NCBI GenBank assembly: GCA_011380105.1
Contig: DRZW01000198.1
Location: 1 to 7,032 of the forward strand
DNA from: Halothiobacillaceae bacterium
GTDB taxonomy: Bacteria > Pseudomonadota > Gammaproteobacteria > Halothiobacillales > Halothiobacillaceae
Length of the DNA stretch: 7,032 nucleotides
Direction: 5' to 3'
A program made the translations under genes and the position numbers. Below are positions 1-6,387 of this stretch, in pieces; within the stretch, counting starts at the first letter, position 1; each line of letters begins with the position of its first letter. A model generated the notes under the pieces. That model worked only from the letters and a program-made list of their open reading frames with translations. It ran no database searches and was not told where the DNA came from.

Positions 1-869
1 GCCATAGCCTCTAACAGCACAATGCCGAAGGTTTCGGTACTGCTCGGCTGAATAAAACCATCTGCACTAGCATAACAACGGGCTAACGCCAATCCGCTTA
101 AAGCGCCGGTAAAAATGACATCCGGCAGACGTTTTTCCAGCCACGCGCGCTCAGGACCATCCCCTACCACTACAACCACGGTACTAGGATTTACCCAAAG
201 TGCTTTTTTAACTGCGGCGATGAGCAACTCCAAGTTTTTCTCAGCCGCCAGACGGCCTACATAAATTAAAACCGGAGTATCGGCGTGCGCACCCCAATGC
301 AACCGCAGACGTTCATCCCGCCGATCGGGGTGAAACAATTGGGTGTCAACCCCACGCCCTAACACGACCAATCTGTTAAAACCAGCCGCGCTTAAGTTTT
401 TACTTTGCGATTCGGTGGGGATAAAGGTGATATCCGCCTGATTATGAAACCAGCGCAGATAACGAACTGCTGGACGGGTCAGCCACCCTAAGCGGTAGGC
501 GTTGGCATATTGATGAAAATTGGTGTGAAACGAGGTGCTGACCGGAAAGCCCATCCGCACTGCAGCTTTTAATGCGGTAAACCCCAATGGGCCTTCAGTG
601 GCAATATGCACCACATCAGGCGGGTTCTCTTCCCAGCGCTCTATGAAAGACCGCGTGGAAAAAAAGCCCATCCGGACTTGGGGATAAAAAGGCAGCCGTG
701 CGCTGCTGACCAACTGACCGGATCTTAAGGGCTGACGTTGCGGGCTTTTCGGGCAAATGACATCAACATTATGTCCACGGCTTTCCAGCCCGCCAACCAA
801 CGCCCCGAGCGTGGTAGCAACCCCGTTGATATCGCCGGGGTAGGTTTCGCTGACCAAACTAATATCCAT
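1..869 (-). CDS. GT4-family glycosyltransferase, C-terminus cut by the window edge
   Basis: The visible 289 residues give a GT-B fold glycosyltransferase of the GT4 family, a cytoplasmic or membrane-associated enzyme that moves a sugar from a nucleotide-sugar donor. The N-terminal half has the opening MDISLVSETYPGDINGVATT (1-20) and the SFHTNF segment (113-118), both typical of the MgtA/SqdX-like branch. The donor-binding half has GRGVD (171-175), YVGRLAAEKN (203-212; R206 and K211 are the usual diphosphate contacts) and the EX7E pair E279/E287. Roughly 90-110 C-terminal residues should lie left of base 1. The start at 867-869 is fixed because an in-frame TGA lies two codons upstream (873-875). 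The ribosome site is poor: GAGG is only one base from the ATG. Members of this branch modify lipids, including phosphorus-free glycolipids in phosphate-starved bacteria. The lipid role here is inference, helped by the neighbouring phosphate transporter. Acceptor and sugar are not readable from sequence. Confidence 0.9.
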   Translation of the reverse strand, partial: MDISLVSETYPGDINGVATTLGALVGGLESRGHNVDVICPKSPQRQPLRSGQLVSSARLPFYPQVRMGFFSTRSFIERWEENPPDVVHIATEGPLGFTALKAAVRMGFPVSTSFHTNFHQYANAYRLGWLTRPAVRYLRWFHNQADITFIPTESQSKNLSAAGFNRLVVLGRGVDTQLFHPDRRDERLRLHWGAHADTPVLIYVGRLAAEKNLELLIAAVKKALWVNPSTVVVVVGDGPERAWLEKRLPDVIFTGALSGLALARCYASADGFIQPSSTETFGIVLLEAM

Positions 870-911
870 GCCTCACTTCGCAACTCTTCTAGTAAAACCA
901 AGTTAGTGCAG

Positions 912-933
912 CAAGGTGACGGGGGTATGTCGG
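912..933 (-). promoter_or_regulatory. Possible degenerate Pho box ahead of the glycosyltransferase
   Basis: Read on the minus strand, two half-sites follow each other at 11 bp: CCGACAT (933-927) and CCGTCAC (922-916). Against the PhoB half-site CTGTCAY they match 5 and 6 of 7 positions. A poor -10 candidate, TAACTT (905-900), starts 10 bases after the second half-site, the spacing known from E. coli phoA. The box ends 46 bases before the ATG. It is much weaker than the site at 1515-1536 and could be chance. Confidence 0.3.
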
Positions 934-1069
934 TTTTCTTACCGTTTGGCTACAGACAACCGCCTAAAAATGCAGGTGATAGCAAACCCAAGCTTAAGAG
1001 CGACTTGTCAAGATATGGTGACCAACCCTATTCTTGAGGCATGAATCGTTTCATCTAAAGCCCTAACGC

Positions 1070-1390
1070 TTACTGAAAATCAGCTTGCATGGCCTCAGCC
1101 AGGGCAATGACTTCCTCAGCCGTCTTGTTATGTAATTGCTGATAAATCTCTTGTTGGATTTGCTCGGGGTTTTTCTCGCCCGTTAGCAACTGCATGGCAC
1201 CATACGAATGAATTTGCGTCAATGCCATATAAAAACGCTCAGCGGTTGCCTCATCGAGCTCGGCCATAACCGCCTCGGTGGATTCTGCCAACGTCTGCCC
1301 ATTAGTGGCATCCAACCTAGGGCTGTCTGAACAAGCTTGCAGCAACAAACCAACTGCCAGAAAAAACGCCAAGATAATTACTCGAAACAT
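1070..1390 (-). CDS. Small outer-membrane or periplasmic lipoprotein, DUF6694-like
   Basis: This 106-residue protein begins with a short hydrophobic signal (FRVIILAFFLAVGLLLQAC) ending in a lipobox, LQAC, so it should be cut before Cys and lipid-anchored. The serine-aspartate after the cysteine is not an Asp at +2, which favours outer-membrane sorting. The mature part is short, acidic and helical, and ends in NKTAEEVIALAEAM. The pattern 'LD...', then a helix, then a GKTAEEVIA-like end resembles lipoproteins grouped as DUF6694, whose function is unknown; this is recalled, not searched. An ATG lies nine bases further upstream (1397-1399), but GGGAG at 1400-1404 touches it directly. The same GGGAG sits nine bases from the ATG at 1388-1390, which is therefore chosen. 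The gene is divergent from the phosphate transporter and in line with the glycosyltransferase, 200 bp ahead of it. Confidence 0.75.
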   Translation of the reverse strand: MFRVIILAFFLAVGLLLQACSDSPRLDATNGQTLAESTEAVMAELDEATAERFYMALTQIHSYGAMQLLTGEKNPEQIQQEIYQQLHNKTAEEVIALAEAMQADFQ

Positions 1391-1399
1391 TAAAAACAT

Positions 1400-1404
1400 C
1401 TCCC
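1400..1404 (-). promoter_or_regulatory. Ribosome binding site deciding the lipoprotein start
   Basis: GGGAG on the minus strand is nine bases from the ATG at 1388-1390 and zero bases from the ATG at 1397-1399. Only the inner ATG has usable spacing, which shortens the protein from 109 to 106 residues. Confidence 0.6.
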
Positions 1405-1514
1405 AAAAATGAATAACTCAATGCTTAAGTTGAGATTAGTTGAACAATGGAAAGCGAGAACTCGCGCCAATTCTTGCCAAGGAACATCAATCCACCTAAC
1501 CTAGCCAGTGATTC

Positions 1515-1536
1515 TTGTCATCAATTTGTCATTTAC
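1515..1536 (+). promoter_or_regulatory. Pho box (predicted PhoB binding site) ahead of the phosphate transporter
   Basis: Two identical 7-mers, TTGTCAT at 1515-1521 and 1526-1532, lie in direct repeat with 11-bp periodicity, separated by CAAT and followed by TTAC. This is the geometry of the PhoB site (CTGTCAT, four A/T-rich bases, CTGTCAT); each half-site differs from consensus only at its first base. It lies 58 bases before the transporter ATG and points the right way. The function of the gene behind it (phosphate uptake) makes a Pho-regulon site very plausible. The divergent lipoprotein could also be affected. Confidence 0.7.
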
Positions 1537-1555
1537 TTATGGCTTTGGGTTTATT
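1526..1555 (+). promoter_or_regulatory. Candidate sigma-70 promoter of the phosphate transporter
   Basis: TTGTCA (1526-1531), inside the second Pho half-site, matches the -35 consensus at 5 of 6 positions. TTTATT (1550-1555) matches the -10 at 4 of 6, with an 18-base spacer. E. coli PhoB promoters usually have the -10 about 10-11 bases after the box; nothing TATAAT-like is found there. The -10 assignment is therefore tentative. Confidence 0.35.
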
Positions 1556-1593
1556 TTAAGTAAATAGAGCATCGAACCGCAGGTTATTGTGCC

Positions 1594-3318
1594 ATGGATT
1601 TAATGCTTATTTTTACCTTCATCGGCGGCATTGGCCTGTTTTTGCTGGGCATGCGCCTGATGACCGACGGCCTTAAGGTCGCAGCCGGGGATACCCTGCG
1701 GGAAATTCTGGCACGCGGTACCGCCACCACACCGCGCGGCATTCTTGCCGGTATCGCAATCACGACCGCTGTGCAGTCTTCCTCGGCGGTAATCTTTGCC
1801 ACAGTCGGTTTTGTTAATGCCGGACTTTTAACCCTGTTTCAAGCCGTTGGTGTTATTATCGGCAGCAATGTTGGCACCACCGTCACCTCATGGTTGGTGG
1901 CGATTGTCGGCTTTAATGTCGATTTGCAAGCATTAGCGATGCCGGTGATCGCCATCGGAGTGATCTTGAGAGTTACCGGCAAAGGATCGCGCCGTCCCGC
2001 CTTAGGCGATGCGCTAACCGGCTTTGGTATTTTCTTTTTAGGGTTGGATGTACTCAAAGAAACCTTCGATGGTTTCGGAGAGGGCATTGATTTAGAAGAG
2101 TTTGCCGGTCACGGTATTTTAAGCCTTTTGGCATTTACGGCCATCGGCATTGTCCTGACGGTGATTATGAATTCCTCGAGCGCCGCTCTGGCTATAACCC
2201 TAACTGCCGCCGGTAGCGGCCTTATCCCGCTTAACGCAGCCGCGGCAATGGTCATCGGTGCCAATGTTGGCACCACATCAACAGCACTGTTTGCCGTGAT
2301 TGGGGCTTCGAGTAACGCCAAGCGTGCGGCCACCGCGCATGTCATGTTTAATGCCATTACCGGGTTGATTGCCTTTATCGCCCTCCCGGCACTGTTGTGG
2401 CTGGTGGTGTTTTTAGCCAGCCTGTTTAATCTTGACCCTGGCCCGGCCACCTTCCTAGCCATTTTCCACACCATGACCAAACTGCTGGGCATGGCAATTT
2501 TCTGGCCCTTAACCCCTCAAGTGGTGCGCTTGCTTGAAAAGCGCTTTATCAGCCCAGAGGAAGACCATGGTAAACCTAAACATATTAAGGATAGTCTGGC
2601 CTCCACACCTGATTTGGCTCTTGATGCGTTGAATATGGAGCTTTCCCGGATTGGGGCAATGGCACGCAGCAATGCCAAAGATGTGCTTTCTGCCGAGGGT
2701 TCAGCGTCAATTGAGCGGCTAGCCAAAGAACGTGATGGTATCGATAAACTCGTGCTGGCCACGGGTAATTTTGTTAATAAAGTGCAAACCAATAACATTC
2801 CGGAGAAAATGGCTGATAACTTCCCGCTTGGGGTTCGCATTGGCCGCTATTACAGCGATGTGGCCGAACATGATGCTGATATTGCTAAAACCGAAGGTAA
2901 GCTGCCACCCATTGAAGATGAGCATATTGCTGCAAAGGTAGCTGAGTTCAAGCAGCATGCCGCCGCCATTATTGATTTGAGTAATACCGATGACGAGCTT
3001 TTCTCTAGTAAAAACTTGAAAGAGGCAGTGAAGGCTTTTGAGCACGAATACCAGCAACTCAAAGCAATCCTGCTACGGGCAGGTACCAATAACCAGATCA
3101 GTGTCCGGCAGATGGTTGCCCGCTTAGATGAACTCAGCGCTATCCGCCGGGTGATTGATCAGATATTCAAGGCCGCCAAGCACAGCCGAAAATTTAAGAA
3201 ATACCGTAAGCAATTTAAGGCAGAAAATGATGCCAAGGGCGTTAATGGAGATAACGATGACGATGCTGAAAGCGGTCTGGATGAGATTGAAAACAAGCCT
3301 GCCTCAACCTCTACTTGA
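1594..3318 (+). CDS. Na+/phosphate symporter family protein (NptA/YjbB-like) with PhoU-like tail
   Basis: This 574-residue inner-membrane protein belongs to the SLC34/NptA phosphate cotransporter family, which couples phosphate movement to a sodium gradient. The two inverted family repeats are visible. QSSSA (61-65) is followed by GSNVGTT (90-96) in the first repeat, and NSSSA (193-197) by GANVGTT (222-228) in the second. The QSSS/NSSS and GxNVGTT loops form the substrate and Na+ site. Hydrophobic segments fill residues 1-310. Residues about 335-540 are soluble and helical, in the place of the PhoU-like domain found in E. coli YjbB (543 residues), well beyond the roughly 380 residues of Vibrio NptA. 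The last 30 residues are highly charged with a DDDD-like acidic stretch. The start at 1594 follows CAGG at 1580-1583, and an in-frame TAA at 1561 excludes a longer protein. A Pho box upstream suggests induction under phosphate limitation. Direction of transport is open: YjbB has been linked to phosphate export. Confidence 0.93.
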   Translation: MDLMLIFTFIGGIGLFLLGMRLMTDGLKVAAGDTLREILARGTATTPRGILAGIAITTAVQSSSAVIFATVGFVNAGLLTLFQAVGVIIGSNVGTTVTSWLVAIVGFNVDLQALAMPVIAIGVILRVTGKGSRRPALGDALTGFGIFFLGLDVLKETFDGFGEGIDLEEFAGHGILSLLAFTAIGIVLTVIMNSSSAALAITLTAAGSGLIPLNAAAAMVIGANVGTTSTALFAVIGASSNAKRAATAHVMFNAITGLIAFIALPALLWLVVFLASLFNLDPGPATFLAIFHTMTKLLGMAIFWPLTPQVVRLLEKRFISPEEDHGKPKHIKDSLASTPDLALDALNMELSRIGAMARSNAKDVLSAEGSASIERLAKERDGIDKLVLATGNFVNKVQTNNIPEKMADNFPLGVRIGRYYSDVAEHDADIAKTEGKLPPIEDEHIAAKVAEFKQHAAAIIDLSNTDDELFSSKNLKEAVKAFEHEYQQLKAILLRAGTNNQISVRQMVARLDELSAIRRVIDQIFKAAKHSRKFKKYRKQFKAENDAKGVNGDNDDDAESGLDEIENKPASTST

Positions 3319-3323
3319 ATGCA

Positions 3324-3379
3324 CCTTGTAGGCGGTTAACACGATAATAATCACGCCGCTGCACTGCGATTACACAAGG
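3324..3379. repeat. Nested inverted repeat after the phosphate transporter gene
   Basis: Outer arms CCTTGT (3324-3329) and ACAAGG (3374-3379) enclose inner arms GGCG (3331-3334) and CGCC (3354-3357). The arms are perfect but short and the right side has a long unpaired stretch. No T-run follows, so it is not a standard factor-independent terminator. It may be a 3'-end structure of the transporter mRNA or chance. Confidence 0.25.
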
Positions 3380-3540
3380 CCAGGAAGGGTCAAGCATGTG
3401 TTTCGCTTTTCTGCAAAAGGACTTGTGCTTTAGAATGTTGCTTAAGGTACATTCCGACGGGTTCAGTTATCCTCAACCAACTAATTAAACAGGAATGTTC
3501 AGGAACCTGCATCGATTCAGGGTGTGCACAATAAAATAAA

Positions 3541-3570
3541 AATTCGTTTGTTTAGCGCACAAACAGAATT
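3541..3570 (+). promoter_or_regulatory. Hairpin or operator dyad in the leader of the EAL gene
   Basis: The left arm AATTCGTTTGT (3541-3551) pairs with ACAAACAGAATT (3559-3570) over 11 base pairs, interrupted only by one bulged A (3565), around the seven-base loop TTAGCGC. It lies 95 bases before the start codon. As RNA it would be a stable leader stem. As DNA it could be a dyad for a regulator, though the 7-bp centre and bulge fit RNA better. No known motif is recognised. Confidence 0.5.
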
Positions 3571-3587
3571 AACAGCACAGCACCAGC

Positions 3588-3615
3588 CGGTTTTTAACGC
3601 AACCGCGATTTTTTT
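3588..3615 (+). terminator. Weak terminator or attenuator in the EAL leader
   Basis: The arms CGGTT (3588-3592) and AACCG (3601-3605) form a five-pair stem with an eight-base loop. Three bases later comes a run of seven Ts (3609-3615). The layout is that of a factor-independent terminator, but the stem is short and only partly GC. It sits between the gene-free region and the EAL gene, so it would either end transcription from upstream or act as an attenuator. Confidence 0.3.
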
Positions 3616-3653
3616 GCCTCTGGCTCGTGGACAGGTCTTGATTAAACTCAGAC

Positions 3654-3658
3654 AAGGA
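3654..3658 (+). promoter_or_regulatory. Ribosome binding site of the EAL gene
   Basis: AAGGA lies seven bases before the ATG at 3666-3668. It is a well-spaced site and supports that start, which also gives an N-terminal membrane anchor. Confidence 0.75.
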
Positions 3659-3665
3659 AATCACT

Positions 3666-6242
3666 ATGCGTCTACTCCCCCTCCCCGTACAGTTCGTGCT
3701 GTTCATCATCCTACAGGTAGCCTTGAGCATTGGTCTGTTGCTCTACATCCAGCACAGTGGCGAGGCCCAGCAACAAGCGTTTGCACAGGCCACTGAACAG
3801 TTCGTACAAACCCAGAAAAGCCTAGATCAGCTACAAGAAAATCACGCTAACGCCACGGCCGTAGCCGAAAAAAAACTTCAAGAGTTCACTCCCGGTGCGC
3901 GGGTTGATGTCCGTGAGCAGGCACGGGCGCTGCGCCAACTTGCCGGTCTACTGGAAACCGCCAACGCTTTTGCCGATCTTCGCCGGGCCCATGGCGGGAA
4001 TGTATTTAAGCTGATTGAGCTAATTGAGGCTCAGGCGAACACCCTGATTCGCGCCAGTGAAAATGTAGCAGGCGGCTCTCGTGCCGACATTATCCGAGAG
4101 CAGCAGCGCTTTACCGATATAACGAATGAAGTGTTGATTGACGGCTTTGGCTCCCTGCGTCAGGCCAGCCTGACAGAATTAAACGAGCAGATGGGTCGGT
4201 TAATCCGTCGCGGCGATCATACCGCCAGTCAGGTAATCAACGCGATTATGATGTTTATCGGTTTGCAGATCGTGCTCCTCGGATTGATCTTCTGGCTGCT
4301 TTCCCGGCAAATCTCCACTCTGGCAAAAATTACCCATCGAATTGTTGAGGGTGAGAATGTGCGCAGCATTCCACACCAGAAACGCGCCGATGCTTTGGGC
4401 AAAATCGCCCGTTCAGTACAACAATTTCGCAGCAGCGTGGTCGCGCTATCCAATTCTCGTGAACAGTTGAAAGCGATGCTAAAGCGTCACGATCAAGAAT
4501 CAATGACCCGAAAACAGGCGGAAAAACAATTAAAGCTAACCGCCTCGATCTTTGATGAGGTACACGAGGCAGTTATTGTAACCGACGTGTTCGGATACGT
4601 TGAGCGCGCCAATTCCGCCGCCCAAGACTTACTAGGCGTGGACACGATTACCTTAAATCAACAACCGATCTTAAATTTGCTGCTCGATAAATCTGAAAAG
4701 GTGGTCAACCCAATCTGGCAGCATGTATTGGACAATGGTGAATGGCAGAGCGAAATTGACTATACGCGCAGCGCCGATAAGAAAACCCTGATCTTAATGG
4801 CCTCGGTGCGTTTAATCGGCACCGCTCGCGAGAACAAAGGTCATGTCATTGTGGTGCTTAACGACTTCACCGATATCCGCCAGAAAGAGCGGCAAATGCG
4901 GTTTTTGGCAGAAAAGGACCCGGCAACACATCTGCTAAACCGCCACCACTTTATCCACCTGATTGACCAGCATCTAGCGCAAAATCCCAAATATGCCACC
5001 GCGCTGGTGCAAATTAAGGTTGGTGCGTTCTCCACCATTGATGAAACCATTGGCCGTCATGTTGCAGAAGAGGCGCTCACTGCGATAGCCGACCGGGTAG
5101 ACGATACCGTTCATAATCACAGCGGTATTGCCCGCACCGATACCGACAAGCTTGCCTTTATCATCTTTGATCAGGATGAAGAAACCCTGCAAAACCACGC
5201 CGCTGAGTTGATCAAGCAGATTCTAGATAGCCTAGAGCCATCATTTGAAATCCGTGGTTATCATATTGAAGCCAACCCCAGTATTGCCGTTGCGCACTAT
5301 CCACTCGAAGCACAGAATGCTGATGACCTGCTACGGGTGGCTGATAATGGTATCAACCGGGTATTAGAGCAAGGTGGCGGGGCACTCTTAAACCATGCCG
5401 GCGACTACAGCGAACAACTCGAACGCCGTTTTTCGTTGCAACAAGCCTTACCAAAAGCCCTGCAAAATAATGAAATCCGTGTGGTTTATCAACCCCAAGT
5501 AAATATTGCCAATGGGCGCTTAACTGGTTTTGAGGCCCTGATGCGCTGGCGTCACAACGGCGAGTGGATTTCACCAGATGAGTTCATTCCACTGGCTGAG
5601 CAGAGTGAGGCGATTGCTGAATTCACCACCTGGGCGATGGCGCAGGCCTGTAGCCGGGTTGCCGAATGGCGGCGGAATGTCGGACAGGATTTAAGCATTT
5701 CCATTAACATTCCACCACAACTACTGTTGCGCGAGCATATTGAAAAGACCTTACTGGCGCACGCTAAAGCCGCCAACCTGCCCCCATCATCCATCGTTTT
5801 GGAAATCACCGAAAGTAGTTTCGGTCAGGACCCGAAACTAATGGTGAATGTGCTACATCGCTTGGCGATGGTTGGCTTTGGCATAGCGATTGATGACTTT
5901 GGCACCGGTCATTCCTCACTGGCTTACATCAGCTCCCTGCCGGTGACCAAGATCAAAATCGACAAAGTTTTTGTCGATAAGATCGAAGATAACGCCGATG
6001 CAGCCAAGCTACTTGAATCCATTTTGGTGATGGCCGAAACCCTAGAGTTCGACACTGTTATCGAAGGGGTGGAGACAGAATCACAGATGCGCATTCTGAA
6101 AGCCACTGGCCGTCGCTTACTAATACAGGGATACTATTTCTCCAAACCAGAGAGCGAGGAGTTCTGGGATGCCACCTTCTACCAAGGCACCATACCCGAA
6201 TACACTGTGCCAGACGTAAAACCCCAGCCGCGTGCCGGCTGA
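3666..6242 (+). CDS. Membrane PAS-GGDEF-EAL protein, predicted c-di-GMP phosphodiesterase
   Basis: This 858-residue inner-membrane sensor is predicted to break down cyclic di-GMP. Domains in order: membrane helix (about 8-28), a mainly helical periplasmic sensor region (about 29-188), a second membrane helix (190-212), a HAMP-like linker and coiled coil (213-290), a PAS domain (about 291-402), GGDEF (about 412-575) and EAL (about 588-830). The GGDEF signature is replaced by DTDKL (492-496) and no RxxD inhibitory site precedes it, so cyclase activity is not expected. The EAL domain keeps the known metal and catalytic residues: EAL (E623), N681, E713 in LEITES, D743-D744 in DDFGTGHSSL, K764 in KID, E800 and E803 in EGVE, and Q821 in QGYYFSKP. 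The degenerate GGDEF may bind GTP or serve as a regulatory or dimer module. The ligand of the periplasmic region is unknown. The gene stands alone, with structured leader RNA upstream and a convergent rimI downstream. Confidence 0.93.
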   Translation: MRLLPLPVQFVLFIILQVALSIGLLLYIQHSGEAQQQAFAQATEQFVQTQKSLDQLQENHANATAVAEKKLQEFTPGARVDVREQARALRQLAGLLETANAFADLRRAHGGNVFKLIELIEAQANTLIRASENVAGGSRADIIREQQRFTDITNEVLIDGFGSLRQASLTELNEQMGRLIRRGDHTASQVINAIMMFIGLQIVLLGLIFWLLSRQISTLAKITHRIVEGENVRSIPHQKRADALGKIARSVQQFRSSVVALSNSREQLKAMLKRHDQESMTRKQAEKQLKLTASIFDEVHEAVIVTDVFGYVERANSAAQDLLGVDTITLNQQPILNLLLDKSEKVVNPIWQHVLDNGEWQSEIDYTRSADKKTLILMASVRLIGTARENKGHVIVVLNDFTDIRQKERQMRFLAEKDPATHLLNRHHFIHLIDQHLAQNPKYATALVQIKVGAFSTIDETIGRHVAEEALTAIADRVDDTVHNHSGIARTDTDKLAFIIFDQDEETLQNHAAELIKQILDSLEPSFEIRGYHIEANPSIAVAHYPLEAQNADDLLRVADNGINRVLEQGGGALLNHAGDYSEQLERRFSLQQALPKALQNNEIRVVYQPQVNIANGRLTGFEALMRWRHNGEWISPDEFIPLAEQSEAIAEFTTWAMAQACSRVAEWRRNVGQDLSISINIPPQLLLREHIEKTLLAHAKAANLPPSSIVLEITESSFGQDPKLMVNVLHRLAMVGFGIAIDDFGTGHSSLAYISSLPVTKIKIDKVFVDKIEDNADAAKLLESILVMAETLEFDTVIEGVETESQMRILKATGRRLLIQGYYFSKPESEEFWDATFYQGTIPEYTVPDVKPQPRAG
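6225..6241. repeat. Inverted repeat over the EAL stop codon, possible bidirectional terminator part
   Basis: CAGCCG (6225-6230) and CGGCTG (6236-6241) form a perfect six-pair GC-rich stem with a five-base loop spanning the end of the EAL gene. On the plus strand no T-run follows. On the minus strand it is followed by GGGGTTTT, so it could help stop transcription arriving from rimI. Confidence 0.3.
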
Positions 6243-6275
6243 TGGCCGACAACACATAACAACTTCATTGGCCAT

Positions 6276-6298
6276 AATAAAAGCCAAGCGCCTTGCCC
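6276..6298 (-). terminator. Weak candidate terminator behind rimI
   Basis: On the minus strand CAAG-GCG-CTTG (6295-6285) makes a four-pair stem followed by GC and TTTTATT. The stem is short, so support is limited. It lies between the two convergent genes, where a terminator is expected. Confidence 0.25.
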
Positions 6299-6387
6299 AA
6301 TAGCCATTGACTTGAGCAGGTAGCGGCAGCTTATCATGGCCTTGCCGCCAGATGGCCATTTTAGCGATGCCCGGCCGTAATGCACGC

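Larger units (their letters stand above)
3319..3665. other. 347-bp region without a gene, leader and upstream region of the EAL gene
   Basis: No convincing coding frame was found. The region holds, in order: an inverted repeat after the transporter (3324-3379), a small cluster of GAATGT and CAGGAA repeats (3433-3505), an 11-bp bulged hairpin (3541-3570), and a short hairpin with seven Ts (3588-3615). No good -35/-10 pair was seen. TAGAAT (3431-3436) and TAAAAT (3532-3537) are possible -10 boxes without a matching -35. The conserved core of the c-di-GMP (GEMM) riboswitch is not recognisable. Confidence 0.6.

Noticed and set aside
1001..1022. TTGTCA at 1005-1010 as another Pho half-site or -35 box
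   Set aside because: No second half-site lies 11 bp away and no good -10 follows; it also does not precede a plus-strand gene.
738..1037. Plus-strand open frame of 99 codons
   Set aside because: Its first 130 bases lie antisense to the well-supported start of the glycosyltransferase; the protein has low complexity and no recognisable domain or ribosome site.
1454..1465. Palindrome GCGAG-AA-CTCGC between the divergent genes
   Set aside because: The two-base loop is too small for a hairpin and the arms are five bases, so it is not a terminator; as an operator it matches no known motif.
1584..3089. Several minus-strand frames inside the phosphate transporter
   Set aside because: They are shadows of the strongly supported plus-strand gene, with skewed composition and no domains.
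3319..3665. Possible c-di-GMP riboswitch ahead of the EAL gene
   Set aside because: The conserved GEMM core could not be recognised; the visible hairpins do not have its layout.
3524..3796. Plus-strand open frame of 90 codons beginning with GTG
   Set aside because: It overlaps the EAL gene's N-terminus in another frame, runs through both leader hairpins and has no ribosome site or family resemblance.
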